DNA from: an uncultured Taibaiella sp.
GTDB taxonomy: Bacteria; Bacteroidota; Bacteroidia; Chitinophagales; Chitinophagaceae
Assembly (NCBI GenBank): GCA_937871155.1
Contig: CALMXV010000393.1
Coordinates: 1 to 5,527, forward strand
Length of the DNA: 5,527 nucleotides
Direction of reading: 5' to 3'
The notes below the pieces were generated by a model. That model saw only the letters and a list, made by a program, of their open reading frames with translations. It was not told the origin of the DNA and ran no database searches. How positions within the stretch are numbered: position 1 is the first letter of the stretch; each line of letters opens with the position of its first letter. This document shows positions 1-5,527 of the stretch, one piece after another. The translations under genes and the position numbers were made by a program.

Positions 1-1
1 C

Positions 2-274
2 GATTACAACCCTGGCACTTGCCCTTCCGGCAATATACCTTTACTACTCACCATTGCTTGTACACAAATGAAATTAACACCCGAAGAAGCAGTGAATGCT
101 ATCACCATCAATGGTGCTGCTGCTTTAGAACTTAATAAAGAAATGGGAAGTATCGCTTGTGGTAAAGTAGCCAACCTTATTGTTACAAAACCAATGGACT
201 CCTTAGCTTTTATCCCATACGACTATGGGAATAACCCTGTAGAACACATGATACTTAACGGCAGAATGCACTAA
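2..274 (+). CDS. hutI: Imidazolonepropionase, C-terminal part (5' end outside window)
   Basis: The reading frame is already open at the left edge and gives the last 90 residues of a protein that is normally about 410 aa. The product hydrolyses 4-imidazolone-5-propanoate to N-formimidoyl-L-glutamate in cytoplasmic histidine degradation. The visible part begins DYNPGTCPSGN, the conserved HutI block. Its leading Asp corresponds, from family knowledge, to the metal-ligand Asp of this amidohydrolase family. It continues with LTPEEAVNAITINGAAAL, then GSIACGKVANLIV, the usual end of the amidohydrolase barrel leading into the closing beta-sandwich, and PYDYGNNPVEHMILNG near the C-terminus. The ATG at 68 is an internal methionine, not a start, because the conserved block lies in frame upstream of it. 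The stop is TAA at 272-274. The next gene starts 74 bp later on the same strand. No other hut gene is visible, so the rest of the pathway would lie to the left or elsewhere. Confidence 0.93.
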   Translation, partial: DYNPGTCPSGNIPLLLTIACTQMKLTPEEAVNAITINGAAALELNKEMGSIACGKVANLIVTKPMDSLAFIPYDYGNNPVEHMILNGRMH

Positions 275-348
275 ATATCAATCTTCACTTTCATGATTAA
301 AGTAGTTTTTAAAAAAGCATTTTTCTATTCAATACTAATATAAAATAA

Positions 349-1206
349 ATGAACCAAGCCATAGAACTGATAGAATGTCCAAGAGATGCCATGCAAGGAT
401 GGAAACATTTTATACCTACGGAAACAAAAATTACTTACCTCAACAAACTTCTTGAATGTGGCTTTGATGTCTTAGACTTCGGTTCATTCGTATCTGCCAA
501 AGCCATCCCTCAATTAGCTGATACAAAAGAAGTACTTGACGCCTTAAACCTCACTGCTACTAAAACTAAATTATTAGCCATCATCGCCAATACAAGAGGT
601 GCAGAAGAAGCCATTGCATTTGACAAAATCAGTTATTTAGGCTTTCCGTTTTCTATCTCTGAAACATTTCAGCAACGAAATACTAATAAAACGATTGCAG
701 AATCATTGCAGCAAGTAGAAGCTATCCAAACACTCTGTACAACGCATAATAAGGAATTGGTTATTTATATTTCTATGGGCTTTGGAAACCCTTATGGAGA
801 TGCTTATGATGCAGCAATTGCAATTCATTGGGTGCAGCAATTGGCAACATTAGGCATTAAGACTTTTGCCATTTCTGATACAGTAGGTGTAGCCCAGCCG
901 GATACCATCCAATACATTTTCGAGCATCTATTAAAAGAGTTTCCTCAGTTACATATTGGAGCACATTTTCATAGCACCACTTATACTTGGAAAGAAAAAA
1001 TGGATGCTGCTTATGAAAGTGGTTGTCGCCGCTATGATAGTGCTTTGATGGGTATCGGTGGATGCCCAATGGCTAAAGATGATTTAGTAGGGAATATGGC
1101 TACTGAAAATATCATTGGCTGGTGCGACCATCAAAATATCCCATTATCTATTAATCGCGATGCATTAAAAGAGGCTATGCAAATGGCAGCTACAATATTT
1201 GTATAA
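349..1206 (+). CDS. Hydroxymethylglutaryl-CoA lyase (Bacteroidota type)
   Basis: This is a 285-aa DRE-TIM-type aldol lyase, predicted to cleave (S)-HMG-CoA to acetoacetate and acetyl-CoA, the last step of leucine catabolism. Its counterpart in pseudomonads is mvaB. It is presumably cytoplasmic; no signal peptide is seen. Landmarks are ECPRDAMQ (residues 9-16, with catalytic Arg12 and metal-ligand Asp13), GSFVSAKAIPQLAD (45-58), SDTVGVAQP (176-184), the metal-binding HFH (206-208), GGCPMAKDD (237-245, with Cys239 matching the mobile-loop catalytic Cys266 of human HMGCL) and Asn249 in VGNMATEN. Length is normal for the family. Asp43 replaces the Glu that follows the second strand in the human enzyme (Glu72), and Ser209 replaces the Asp after HxH; as I recall, sequences of this style are common in Bacteroidota. 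The ATG at 349 follows an A/T-rich stretch without a clear Shine-Dalgarno sequence and directly precedes the conserved beta-strand. HMG-CoA lyase is the preferred call; another member of the homocitrate synthase/HMGL superfamily is less likely. Confidence 0.88.
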   Translation: MNQAIELIECPRDAMQGWKHFIPTETKITYLNKLLECGFDVLDFGSFVSAKAIPQLADTKEVLDALNLTATKTKLLAIIANTRGAEEAIAFDKISYLGFPFSISETFQQRNTNKTIAESLQQVEAIQTLCTTHNKELVIYISMGFGNPYGDAYDAAIAIHWVQQLATLGIKTFAISDTVGVAQPDTIQYIFEHLLKEFPQLHIGAHFHSTTYTWKEKMDAAYESGCRRYDSALMGIGGCPMAKDDLVGNMATENIIGWCDHQNIPLSINRDALKEAMQMAATIFV

Positions 1207-1298
1207 GTTCACTACTTTCATCAATCACGATACAGTTTTCCGCTTTATATACTCAATAATTTGAACCTCCAGTTATCCCACTAAATAAAGAATTGTTT

Positions 1299-2117
1299 AT
1301 GTCAACACAATCAGCAGATATAAAAAGAGTCACTACACACACCTTGCAATGGATGAAGCAACATGGTGAAAAAATCAGTATGCTTACCGCCTATGATTTT
1401 TCTATGGCACGTATCTTAGATGATGCGGGTATTGATGTGTTATTGGTAGGTGATAGCGCATCCAATGTAATGGCTGGACATGAAACCACGTTACCCATCA
1501 CGCTTGATCAAATGATTTATCATGCTTCATCAGTAGTAAGAGCGATTCATCGATGCATGGTGGTGGTTGATTTACCTTTTGGAAGCTATCAAGGAAATAG
1601 TAAAGAAGCCCTCAACTCAGCTATAAGAATCATGAAAGAGACAGGGGCTCATGCCATCAAATTAGAAGGAGGAGAGGAAGTAGCAGATAGCATCAAACGT
1701 ATTATCAGTGCTGGTGTTCCGGTGATGGGGCATTTGGGCTTAACTCCACAATCCATCAACAAATTTGGAACTTATGCAGTACGCGCAAAAGAAGAAGCCG
1801 AAGCAGAACAGCTTATTAAAAATGCACACGCCTTAGAAGAAGCAGGATGCTTTGCAATTGTACTTGAAAAGATTCCGGCATCGTTAGGTAAGCGTGTATC
1901 CGAAGAGATACATGTACCTATAATAGGCATTGGCGCAGGAATGCATGTAGATGGGCAAGTGTTGGTAATGCATGATATGCTAGGTATTACTAAAGATTTT
2001 TCACCTCGTTTTCTTCGCCGTTATGCAGCATTGTATGATGCCATCAAAGCCGCTACTGAGCATTTCATTGCAGATGTAAAGAGCAAAGAATTTCCGAATA
2101 GTCAAGAACAGTACTAA
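1299..2117 (+). CDS. panB: 3-methyl-2-oxobutanoate hydroxymethyltransferase (PanB)
   Basis: PanB transfers a hydroxymethyl group from 5,10-methylene-THF to 3-methyl-2-oxobutanoate, making ketopantoate, the first committed step of pantothenate and CoA synthesis. It is a cytoplasmic TIM-barrel enzyme, usually decameric. Counting from the ATG at 1299 (272 aa; E. coli 264 aa), the family motifs are TAYDFS (30-35), LLVGDSAS with Mg ligand Asp52, TTLPIT (63-68), VDLPFGSY with Mg ligand Asp91, IKLEGGE with Lys121 and Glu123, [11 protein letters not shown] (144-154), Glu190 in the position of the catalytic base, and IGIGAG followed by DGQVLVMHD. Every expected active-site residue is present. An in-frame TTG at 1293 would add two residues, but the ATG is preferred because ATG is the usual start and neither has a clear ribosome binding site. 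The gene lies 92 bp after the HMG-CoA lyase gene and 42 bp before yggS. panC and panD are not in the window. Confidence 0.96.
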   Translation: MSTQSADIKRVTTHTLQWMKQHGEKISMLTAYDFSMARILDDAGIDVLLVGDSASNVMAGHETTLPITLDQMIYHASSVVRAIHRCMVVVDLPFGSYQGNSKEALNSAIRIMKETGAHAIKLEGGEEVADSIKRIISAGVPVMGHLGLTPQSINKFGTYAVRAKEEAEAEQLIKNAHALEEAGCFAIVLEKIPASLGKRVSEEIHVPIIGIGAGMHVDGQVLVMHDMLGITKDFSPRFLRRYAALYDAIKAATEHFIADVKSKEFPNSQEQY

Positions 2118-2159
2118 CAACTAATTAAATCATCTCCCCTACTCTATTATTCAACATTC

Positions 2160-2843
2160 ATGGAAGGAAGTTTGATAAATAAAGACGCGTATTTCAAGTT
2201 AATTCAGCATTTAAAGCCAAGCAATATTACACTTGTAGCTGTTTCTAAAACCAAACCAGTAGCAGCAATTGAGGAACTTTATGCATTAGGTCAACGTGAT
2301 TTTGGAGAAAACTATGTACAGGAATTAGTAGATAAACAAGCTCAATTACCCAAAGATATTCATTGGCATTTTATAGGGCATCTTCAAACAAATAAGGTAA
2401 AATACATAGCTCCATTTGTGCAATTGATTCATGGGGTAGATAGCTTCAAACTATTAGTAGAAATCAATAAACAAGCAGCCAAGCATCACCGTATTATTGA
2501 TGTATTACTTCAGCTTTACATAGCCCAAGAGGAAACAAAGTTTGGCTTGGATAACCATGAACTCTTAACACTACTGGAATATTATGAATCACAAAAAGAA
2601 GAACTGAAACACATAAGAATTCGAGGATTGATGGGAATGTCAAGTTTTACAGCGAATAACCTTCAGCTTCGTCATGAGTTTGAACAGTTACGAAATACCT
2701 TTAACCATCTTTCAAAAAGTAATTTCTTATTCCAATCCTCCTTTGATACTTGCTCCATAGGTATGAGCAGCGATTATGAAACAGCAATTGCAGCAGGAAG
2801 CACACTCGTACGAATTGGTAGCTTACTCTTTGGCGATAGGTAA
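2160..2843 (+). CDS. yggS: YggS/PLPBP-family pyridoxal phosphate homeostasis protein
   Basis: A 227-aa single-domain protein with the alanine-racemase N-terminal barrel fold (COG0325, also called YggS, PipY, PROSC or PLPBP). Members bind PLP but have no established enzymatic activity; they buffer PLP and affect vitamin B6, amino-acid and CoA balance. Lys30 in VAVSKTKP is the PLP Schiff-base lysine. GENYVQE (49-55) and HFIGHLQTNK (70-79) are family signatures, and FGLDNHE and IRGLMGM follow. The phosphate-binding end reads SIGMSSDYETAIAAGST, then LVRIGSLLFG at the C-terminus. Length matches the family. The ATG at 2160 has no clear Shine-Dalgarno sequence. With 42 bp after panB on the same strand and no hairpin between, co-transcription with panB is plausible. 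The downstream neighbour is convergent, so any operon ends here. Family assignment is very secure; the exact physiological role is inferred. Confidence 0.95.
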   Translation: MEGSLINKDAYFKLIQHLKPSNITLVAVSKTKPVAAIEELYALGQRDFGENYVQELVDKQAQLPKDIHWHFIGHLQTNKVKYIAPFVQLIHGVDSFKLLVEINKQAAKHHRIIDVLLQLYIAQEETKFGLDNHELLTLLEYYESQKEELKHIRIRGLMGMSSFTANNLQLRHEFEQLRNTFNHLSKSNFLFQSSFDTCSIGMSSDYETAIAAGSTLVRIGSLLFGDR

Positions 2844-2879
2844 TATGATGTAGTTTAACAAGTCAACGTTTCTTAAAAC

Positions 2880-3539
2880 TCACAAGACCGCATATCCATT
2901 TTCTAGTGCAAATTTTACTAAGCCGATTGTGCTTTTACAGCCCGTTTTTTCCAGAATATTTGCACGATGTTTTTCTACAGTCTTCTTACTTATATATAAT
3001 TTTTCGCCGATGACTTCACTTGTATATTCCTGAACAATCAAGCTTAAGATTTCTCGTTCTCTATCAGATAATACAACACCATTATTCGCTACCATCGCAT
3101 CCTTCTTTACTAATTGAGTAAGAATTGGTAGGATATCTTGTGAAAAATAAGTACCTCCATTAGCGACTTTATCGAGTGCTTTTATCAATTCTTCCTTACC
3201 AGTATTTTTCAAAATAAACCCATCAGCTTCGGCTTTAAGAGCTTCACGTACAACTGCTATATTATGATACATGGAAAGTAACAACACCTTGATGTCCGGC
3301 TTAAGATGCTTTGCTTTCATACAAACTTCAATACCTGAAAGCAAAGGCATATTCACATCTAACAGTAATATATCTATTGGATGATTTTGGTTGGTTAATA
3401 AATCTATTGCTTGTTGTCCATTATTGGCTTCTAGCACGATTTTAAAACGGTTAGAGGCTGCTAATAAACTCTTTACTCCTTCAATCACCAACGGATGATC
3501 ATCCGCAATTAAAATGGAAACAACCTCTTCGACTTGCAT
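2880..3539 (-). CDS. NarL/FixJ-family two-component response regulator (LuxR-type HTH)
   Basis: A 219-aa cytoplasmic DNA-binding regulator, counting from the ATG whose complement lies at 3537-3539. Residues 7-125 form a receiver domain: acidic pair Asp13-Asp14 in ILIADDHPLV, phosphoacceptor Asp61 in LLLDVNMP, switch Ser89 in VLLLSMY, and conserved Lys111 in FILKNTG. Residues 155-219 form a LuxR-type HTH, with LSDREREIL opening it and recognition region ISKKTVEKHRANILEKTG. All phosphorylation residues are present, so it should be controlled by a histidine kinase, yet no kinase gene is in the window. The same frame stays open up to an ATG at 3696-3698, adding 53 residues, but that stretch is unlike a receiver N-terminus, so the start at 3539 is preferred. 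The gene converges on yggS (36 bp apart) and diverges from the SUMF1-like gene across 193 bp, making that pair a candidate target. The target and signal are unknown. Confidence 0.92.
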   Translation of the reverse strand: MQVEEVVSILIADDHPLVIEGVKSLLAASNRFKIVLEANNGQQAIDLLTNQNHPIDILLLDVNMPLLSGIEVCMKAKHLKPDIKVLLLSMYHNIAVVREALKAEADGFILKNTGKEELIKALDKVANGGTYFSQDILPILTQLVKKDAMVANNGVVLSDREREILSLIVQEYTSEVIGEKLYISKKTVEKHRANILEKTGCKSTIGLVKFALENGYAVL

Positions 3540-3680
3540 TAAATTTTTTATCGATTTTCTAAGACTAAAGGTAACATCTGTATCAAAGACATACAAACAA
3601 TCAAATTTTATTTTTACAAAATAATATGCACATAAACAATACCCATTAGTACGCATAAAAAAGTAGTGGGAATACCTATA

Positions 3681-3696
3681 GGAAATTATACTTTCC
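3681..3696. promoter_or_regulatory. Short inverted repeat (possible operator) in the divergent intergenic region
   Basis: Perfect 5-bp arms GGAAA (3681-3685) and TTTCC (3692-3696) are separated by 6 bp. The dyad ends 5 bp before the candidate -7 box of the downstream gene, where a regulator would act on that promoter. LuxR-type HTH dimers commonly bind inverted repeats, and such a regulator is encoded divergently here. The arms are short and the region is AT-rich, so chance is a real alternative; no second copy was seen. Confidence 0.25.
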
Positions 3697-3701
3697 ATTA
3701 C

Positions 3702-3709
3702 TAATTTTG
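3702..3709 (+). promoter_or_regulatory. Candidate Bacteroidota -7 promoter element for the SUMF1-like gene
   Basis: TAATTTTG fits the Bacteroidota primary-sigma -7 consensus TAnnTTTG at every fixed position and lies 23 bp before the ATG at 3733, implying a short leader. No TTG or TTTG -33 box is seen at the expected distance upstream. That would suit a promoter needing an activator, but it also lowers confidence. The 193-bp region 3540-3732 holds nothing else I can name; no comparably good box was found for the minus-strand regulator. Confidence 0.4.
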
Positions 3710-3732
3710 ATAATTAAAATAAAGTATAATCT

Positions 3733-5121
3733 ATGAAAAAACTCGTATTCTTAGTCGTTGCAATATTAGCAGGTCAGCTAGTATATGCGAATAACATTAC
3801 TGTGTCTAATGTTATAATAAATGGTCAGAACACCGGCTCTCATTTTTCCTTAGTGAATTTTGATATTGCTTGGGAAAACTCTTGGAGAACATCCACCAAT
3901 GAAAGCAATTATGATGGAGCTTGGGTGTTTGTAAAATTTAGAAAAAAGAATGCTTTTGTTTGGCAACATGCCACAATCAACTATGGCACTAATGGAACTG
4001 CTGCTAGTGCCGGACATACACAACCCACAGGATCTACGGTGCAGACACCTGCTGATGGGAAGGGGGTTTGGATTTATCGTGATGCTAACGGCAGTGGTTA
4101 CTTTAACCTATCCAATGTAAAACTACGTTGGAACTATGGAGTAGATGGTGTAGCGGACAATGACAGTGTAGAAGTCGTTGTTTATGCGGTAGAAATGGTT
4201 TATGTACCTCAAGGGAGCTTTGTATTGGGTAGCAACGGAACAGAATATTATCACTTAAGAAGAGGCGACAAGGATACTTGTTTTGCAGTCAATTCAGAAA
4301 GCTCTATTACTGTTGGCACTACCTCATCTCACCTTGCTTCAACATCGACTTCCTATCTACAAACAGGAACTATTGCAGCCGCATATCCTAAAGGCTATGG
4401 AGCATTTTGGTGTATGAAATATGAAATCAGCCAACAACAATACGCAGATTTTCTAAACAATATCGATAATGCAAAAGCTACAACTAGAGATCCAGGTGGT
4501 TTCAGCGGAACCCATCCTTCATTAACAGCTCCCCAACCAGAAAGAGCCCTTGGATGGTTAAATCAAGAAGATGTTTGGTCGTTCTTAGATTGGTCAGCCA
4601 TGCGTCCTATGACTGAATTTGAGTATGAAAAAGCATGTAGAGGAGCTAATCAAATGCCAATAGCTAATGAATACGCTTGGGGAAACACCACACTTGTAAA
4701 TATCGCTACCCCTACTGATTTAGGACTTTCTACGGAAACATGGGCTACTGGAAATTGTAATCTTAGCAATAGTGCACCGGCTCGTTGTGGCGCCTTAGCT
4801 ACCGGCTCAACAAATAGAAGTCAAAGCGGTGCTACTTTTTATGGCATTATGGAAATGAGTGGTAATATTTTTGAAGGTGTTGTCAATGCATTAACTGATG
4901 GTAGAGGGTTCACTGGATTACATGGCGATGGATATTTAAATGCTTCAGGTGTATATGATGTATCTAATTGGCCTACTTCAGGAAATGGATACGGTCTTAG
5001 AGGTGGATCTTACCAATCGACTTACTCTTATACAGCTCAAGTATGCGACCGTTTAAACTATAGCTACGGAAATAGTAGATATGCTAATACTGGTGGACGA
5101 GGTGTGCGTAAAGCCGAATAA
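3733..5121 (+). CDS. Secreted SUMF1/FGE-fold protein lacking the catalytic cysteines
   Basis: A 462-aa exported protein. Residues 1-19 are a signal peptide ending LVYA before NN, with no lipobox cysteine, so a soluble or surface protein is more likely than a lipoprotein. Residues 20-150 form a beta-rich module with DIAWENSWRTS, NYDGAWVFVKFR and LRWNYGVDGV, which I recall as a recurrent Bacteroidota partner of this domain. From 153 comes a formylglycine-generating-enzyme-like domain: EMVYVPQGSFVLGS, FWCMKYEISQQQYADFLN, MRPMTEFEYEKACRG, MEMSGNIFEGV, LRGGSY (422-427) and terminal GGRGVR (454-459). By eye, the two copper-binding catalytic cysteines of FGE (human 336 and 341) fall at Ser429 and Thr434, so sulfatase-activating chemistry is unlikely. 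A structural or ligand-binding role is inferred; GldJ and GldK of the type IX secretion/gliding machinery are known FGE-like proteins with non-enzymatic roles. No type IX sorting domain is seen at its C-terminus. The next gene begins 34 bp downstream. The exact function is unknown. Confidence 0.85.
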   Translation: MKKLVFLVVAILAGQLVYANNITVSNVIINGQNTGSHFSLVNFDIAWENSWRTSTNESNYDGAWVFVKFRKKNAFVWQHATINYGTNGTAASAGHTQPTGSTVQTPADGKGVWIYRDANGSGYFNLSNVKLRWNYGVDGVADNDSVEVVVYAVEMVYVPQGSFVLGSNGTEYYHLRRGDKDTCFAVNSESSITVGTTSSHLASTSTSYLQTGTIAAAYPKGYGAFWCMKYEISQQQYADFLNNIDNAKATTRDPGGFSGTHPSLTAPQPERALGWLNQEDVWSFLDWSAMRPMTEFEYEKACRGANQMPIANEYAWGNTTLVNIATPTDLGLSTETWATGNCNLSNSAPARCGALATGSTNRSQSGATFYGIMEMSGNIFEGVVNALTDGRGFTGLHGDGYLNASGVYDVSNWPTSGNGYGLRGGSYQSTYSYTAQVCDRLNYSYGNSRYANTGGRGVRKAE

Positions 5122-5155
5122 TCGATTCTTTTCATTTTTTTAAACCATAATTTTT

Positions 5156-5527
5156 ATGAAAAGAACATTAGCAATTTTACTATTTGCTTCTACCTTTCCT
5201 GCACATGCACAGAATAATAATATTTTCTATGGCGGTGTAGGTGATGGATGGAACAAAGCCAGCTATGCCCAAGCAGGAAACAATATTATGTTTCAGGGAA
5301 GTGCTGGGGATGGATGGCATGCGGCAAATTATACACAAACATCTATCAATACTCAATTTCAGGGAGGTGCTGGTGATGGATGGAACGCAAACAACTATAC
5401 CCAAGCTTCCATTAATACTCTGTTCCAAGGAGGTGTAGGTGATGGATGGAGTGCAAACAACTATGCCCAAGCTTCCATAACTACTCAGTTTCAGGGAGGT
5501 GCTGGTGATGGGTGGAATGCACTTAAC
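5156..5527 (+). CDS. Secreted GGxGDGW tandem-repeat protein, N-terminal part (3' end outside window)
   Basis: The frame is open from the ATG at 5156 to the right edge, giving 124 codons without a stop. Residues 1-18 are a signal peptide, basic start then LAILLF and PAHA before QNNN, predicting Sec export. From residue 24 the protein consists of 22-residue repeats with the pattern F-Q-G-G-x-G-D-G-W-x-A-x-N-Y-x-Q-x-S-I-x-T-x: four full units and the start of a fifth. The periodic Gly-Asp-Gly-Trp cores suggest a repetitive surface or adhesive structure, possibly with metal contacts, but no function is established. Similar GGxGDG repeats occur, as I recall, in Bacteroidota proteins with a C-terminal type IX sorting domain; whether this one has such a domain cannot be seen. 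It starts 34 bp after the SUMF1-like gene with no hairpin between, so the two are probably co-transcribed. No clear Shine-Dalgarno sequence precedes the ATG. Confidence 0.85.
   Translation, partial: MKRTLAILLFASTFPAHAQNNNIFYGGVGDGWNKASYAQAGNNIMFQGSAGDGWHAANYTQTSINTQFQGGAGDGWNANNYTQASINTLFQGGVGDGWSANNYAQASITTQFQGGAGDGWNALN
5225..5527 (+). repeat. Tandem 66-bp coding repeat array (4 full units plus a partial fifth)
   Basis: Units begin at 5225, 5291, 5357, 5423 and 5489 and are exactly 66 bp each, so every unit keeps the frame (22 codons). Unit 1 is the most diverged. Units 3 and 4 match at 56 of 66 bases by hand count, and the visible part of unit 5 matches unit 3 at 34 of 39. The strongest conservation is over the GGxGDGW core. 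The array continues past the window, so copy number is unknown. The regularity suggests growth by duplication or slippage within the gene. Confidence 0.93.

Noticed and set aside
275..348. TTTTTAAAAA palindrome and a near-consensus TAGTTTTT box upstream of the HMG-CoA lyase gene
   Set aside because: An AT-only palindrome in AT-rich DNA is expected by chance, and the box misses the G of TAnnTTTG and has no -33 partner.
857..1069. 70-codon minus-strand frame inside the HMG-CoA lyase gene
   Set aside because: It lies wholly antisense to a conserved enzyme gene, and its translation shows no recognisable domain.
1293..1298. TTG start two codons upstream for panB
   Set aside because: The ATG at 1299 is a stronger start, and neither has a distinguishing ribosome binding site.
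2844..2879. Possible bidirectional terminator between the convergent yggS and response-regulator genes
   Set aside because: AGTTTAA and TTAAAACT pair only imperfectly (one bulge), contain almost no GC pairs and lack a typical stem plus T-tract. The second arm also runs into the regulator's stop codon.
3540..3698. 53-residue N-terminal extension of the response regulator
   Set aside because: The extension is rich in Tyr, Phe and Cys, resembles no domain, and would precede a receiver domain that normally starts within about ten residues of its methionine. It also lies in AT-rich intergenic-like sequence.
5180..5470. Open frames across the repeat array on the minus strand (5180-5470) and in another plus frame (5241-5438)
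   Set aside because: The 66-bp period is a multiple of three, so any repeat-internal frame free of stops stays open along the array. The signal-peptide-led frame from 5156 is the convincing one; the others look like repeat shadows.

Overview
This AT-rich window looks like chromosomal DNA from a member of the Bacteroidota, most likely a free-living Chitinophagales/Sphingobacteriia-type bacterium. The reasons are a Bacteroidota-style HMG-CoA lyase, the lack of clear Shine-Dalgarno sequences before the starts, a perfect TAnnTTTG-type -7 promoter box before one gene, and a secreted degenerate FGE/SUMF1-like protein followed by a glycine/aspartate-rich repeat protein of a kind common in that phylum. 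The assignment rests on recognising families by eye, without a database search.

The left part (1-2843, + strand) is conserved metabolism: the 3' end of hutI (histidine degradation), an HMG-CoA lyase (leucine degradation / acetoacetate formation), panB (first committed step of pantothenate and CoA synthesis) and a YggS/PLPBP-family PLP-homeostasis gene. The genes run co-directionally with gaps of 74, 92 and 42 bp and no clear terminators between them. They could form a loose operon around amino-acid carbon, CoA and PLP, but that is inference.

The right part is accessory. A NarL/FixJ-type response regulator lies on the minus strand (2880-3539), convergent with yggS. A 193-bp intergenic region separates it from a divergent pair on the + strand. 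The first of that pair is a 462-aa secreted protein with an N-terminal beta-rich module and a C-terminal SUMF1/FGE-fold domain that lacks the catalytic cysteine pair. The second starts 34 bp later: a secreted protein made of tandem 22-residue (66-bp) GGxGDGW repeats that runs off the window. The most interesting reading is a regulator plus two exported surface or envelope proteins, with the regulator possibly controlling the divergent pair through a small dyad next to the -7 box.

No tRNA, rRNA, CRISPR array, insertion sequence or attachment site was seen. No gene-free stretch exceeds 193 bp.
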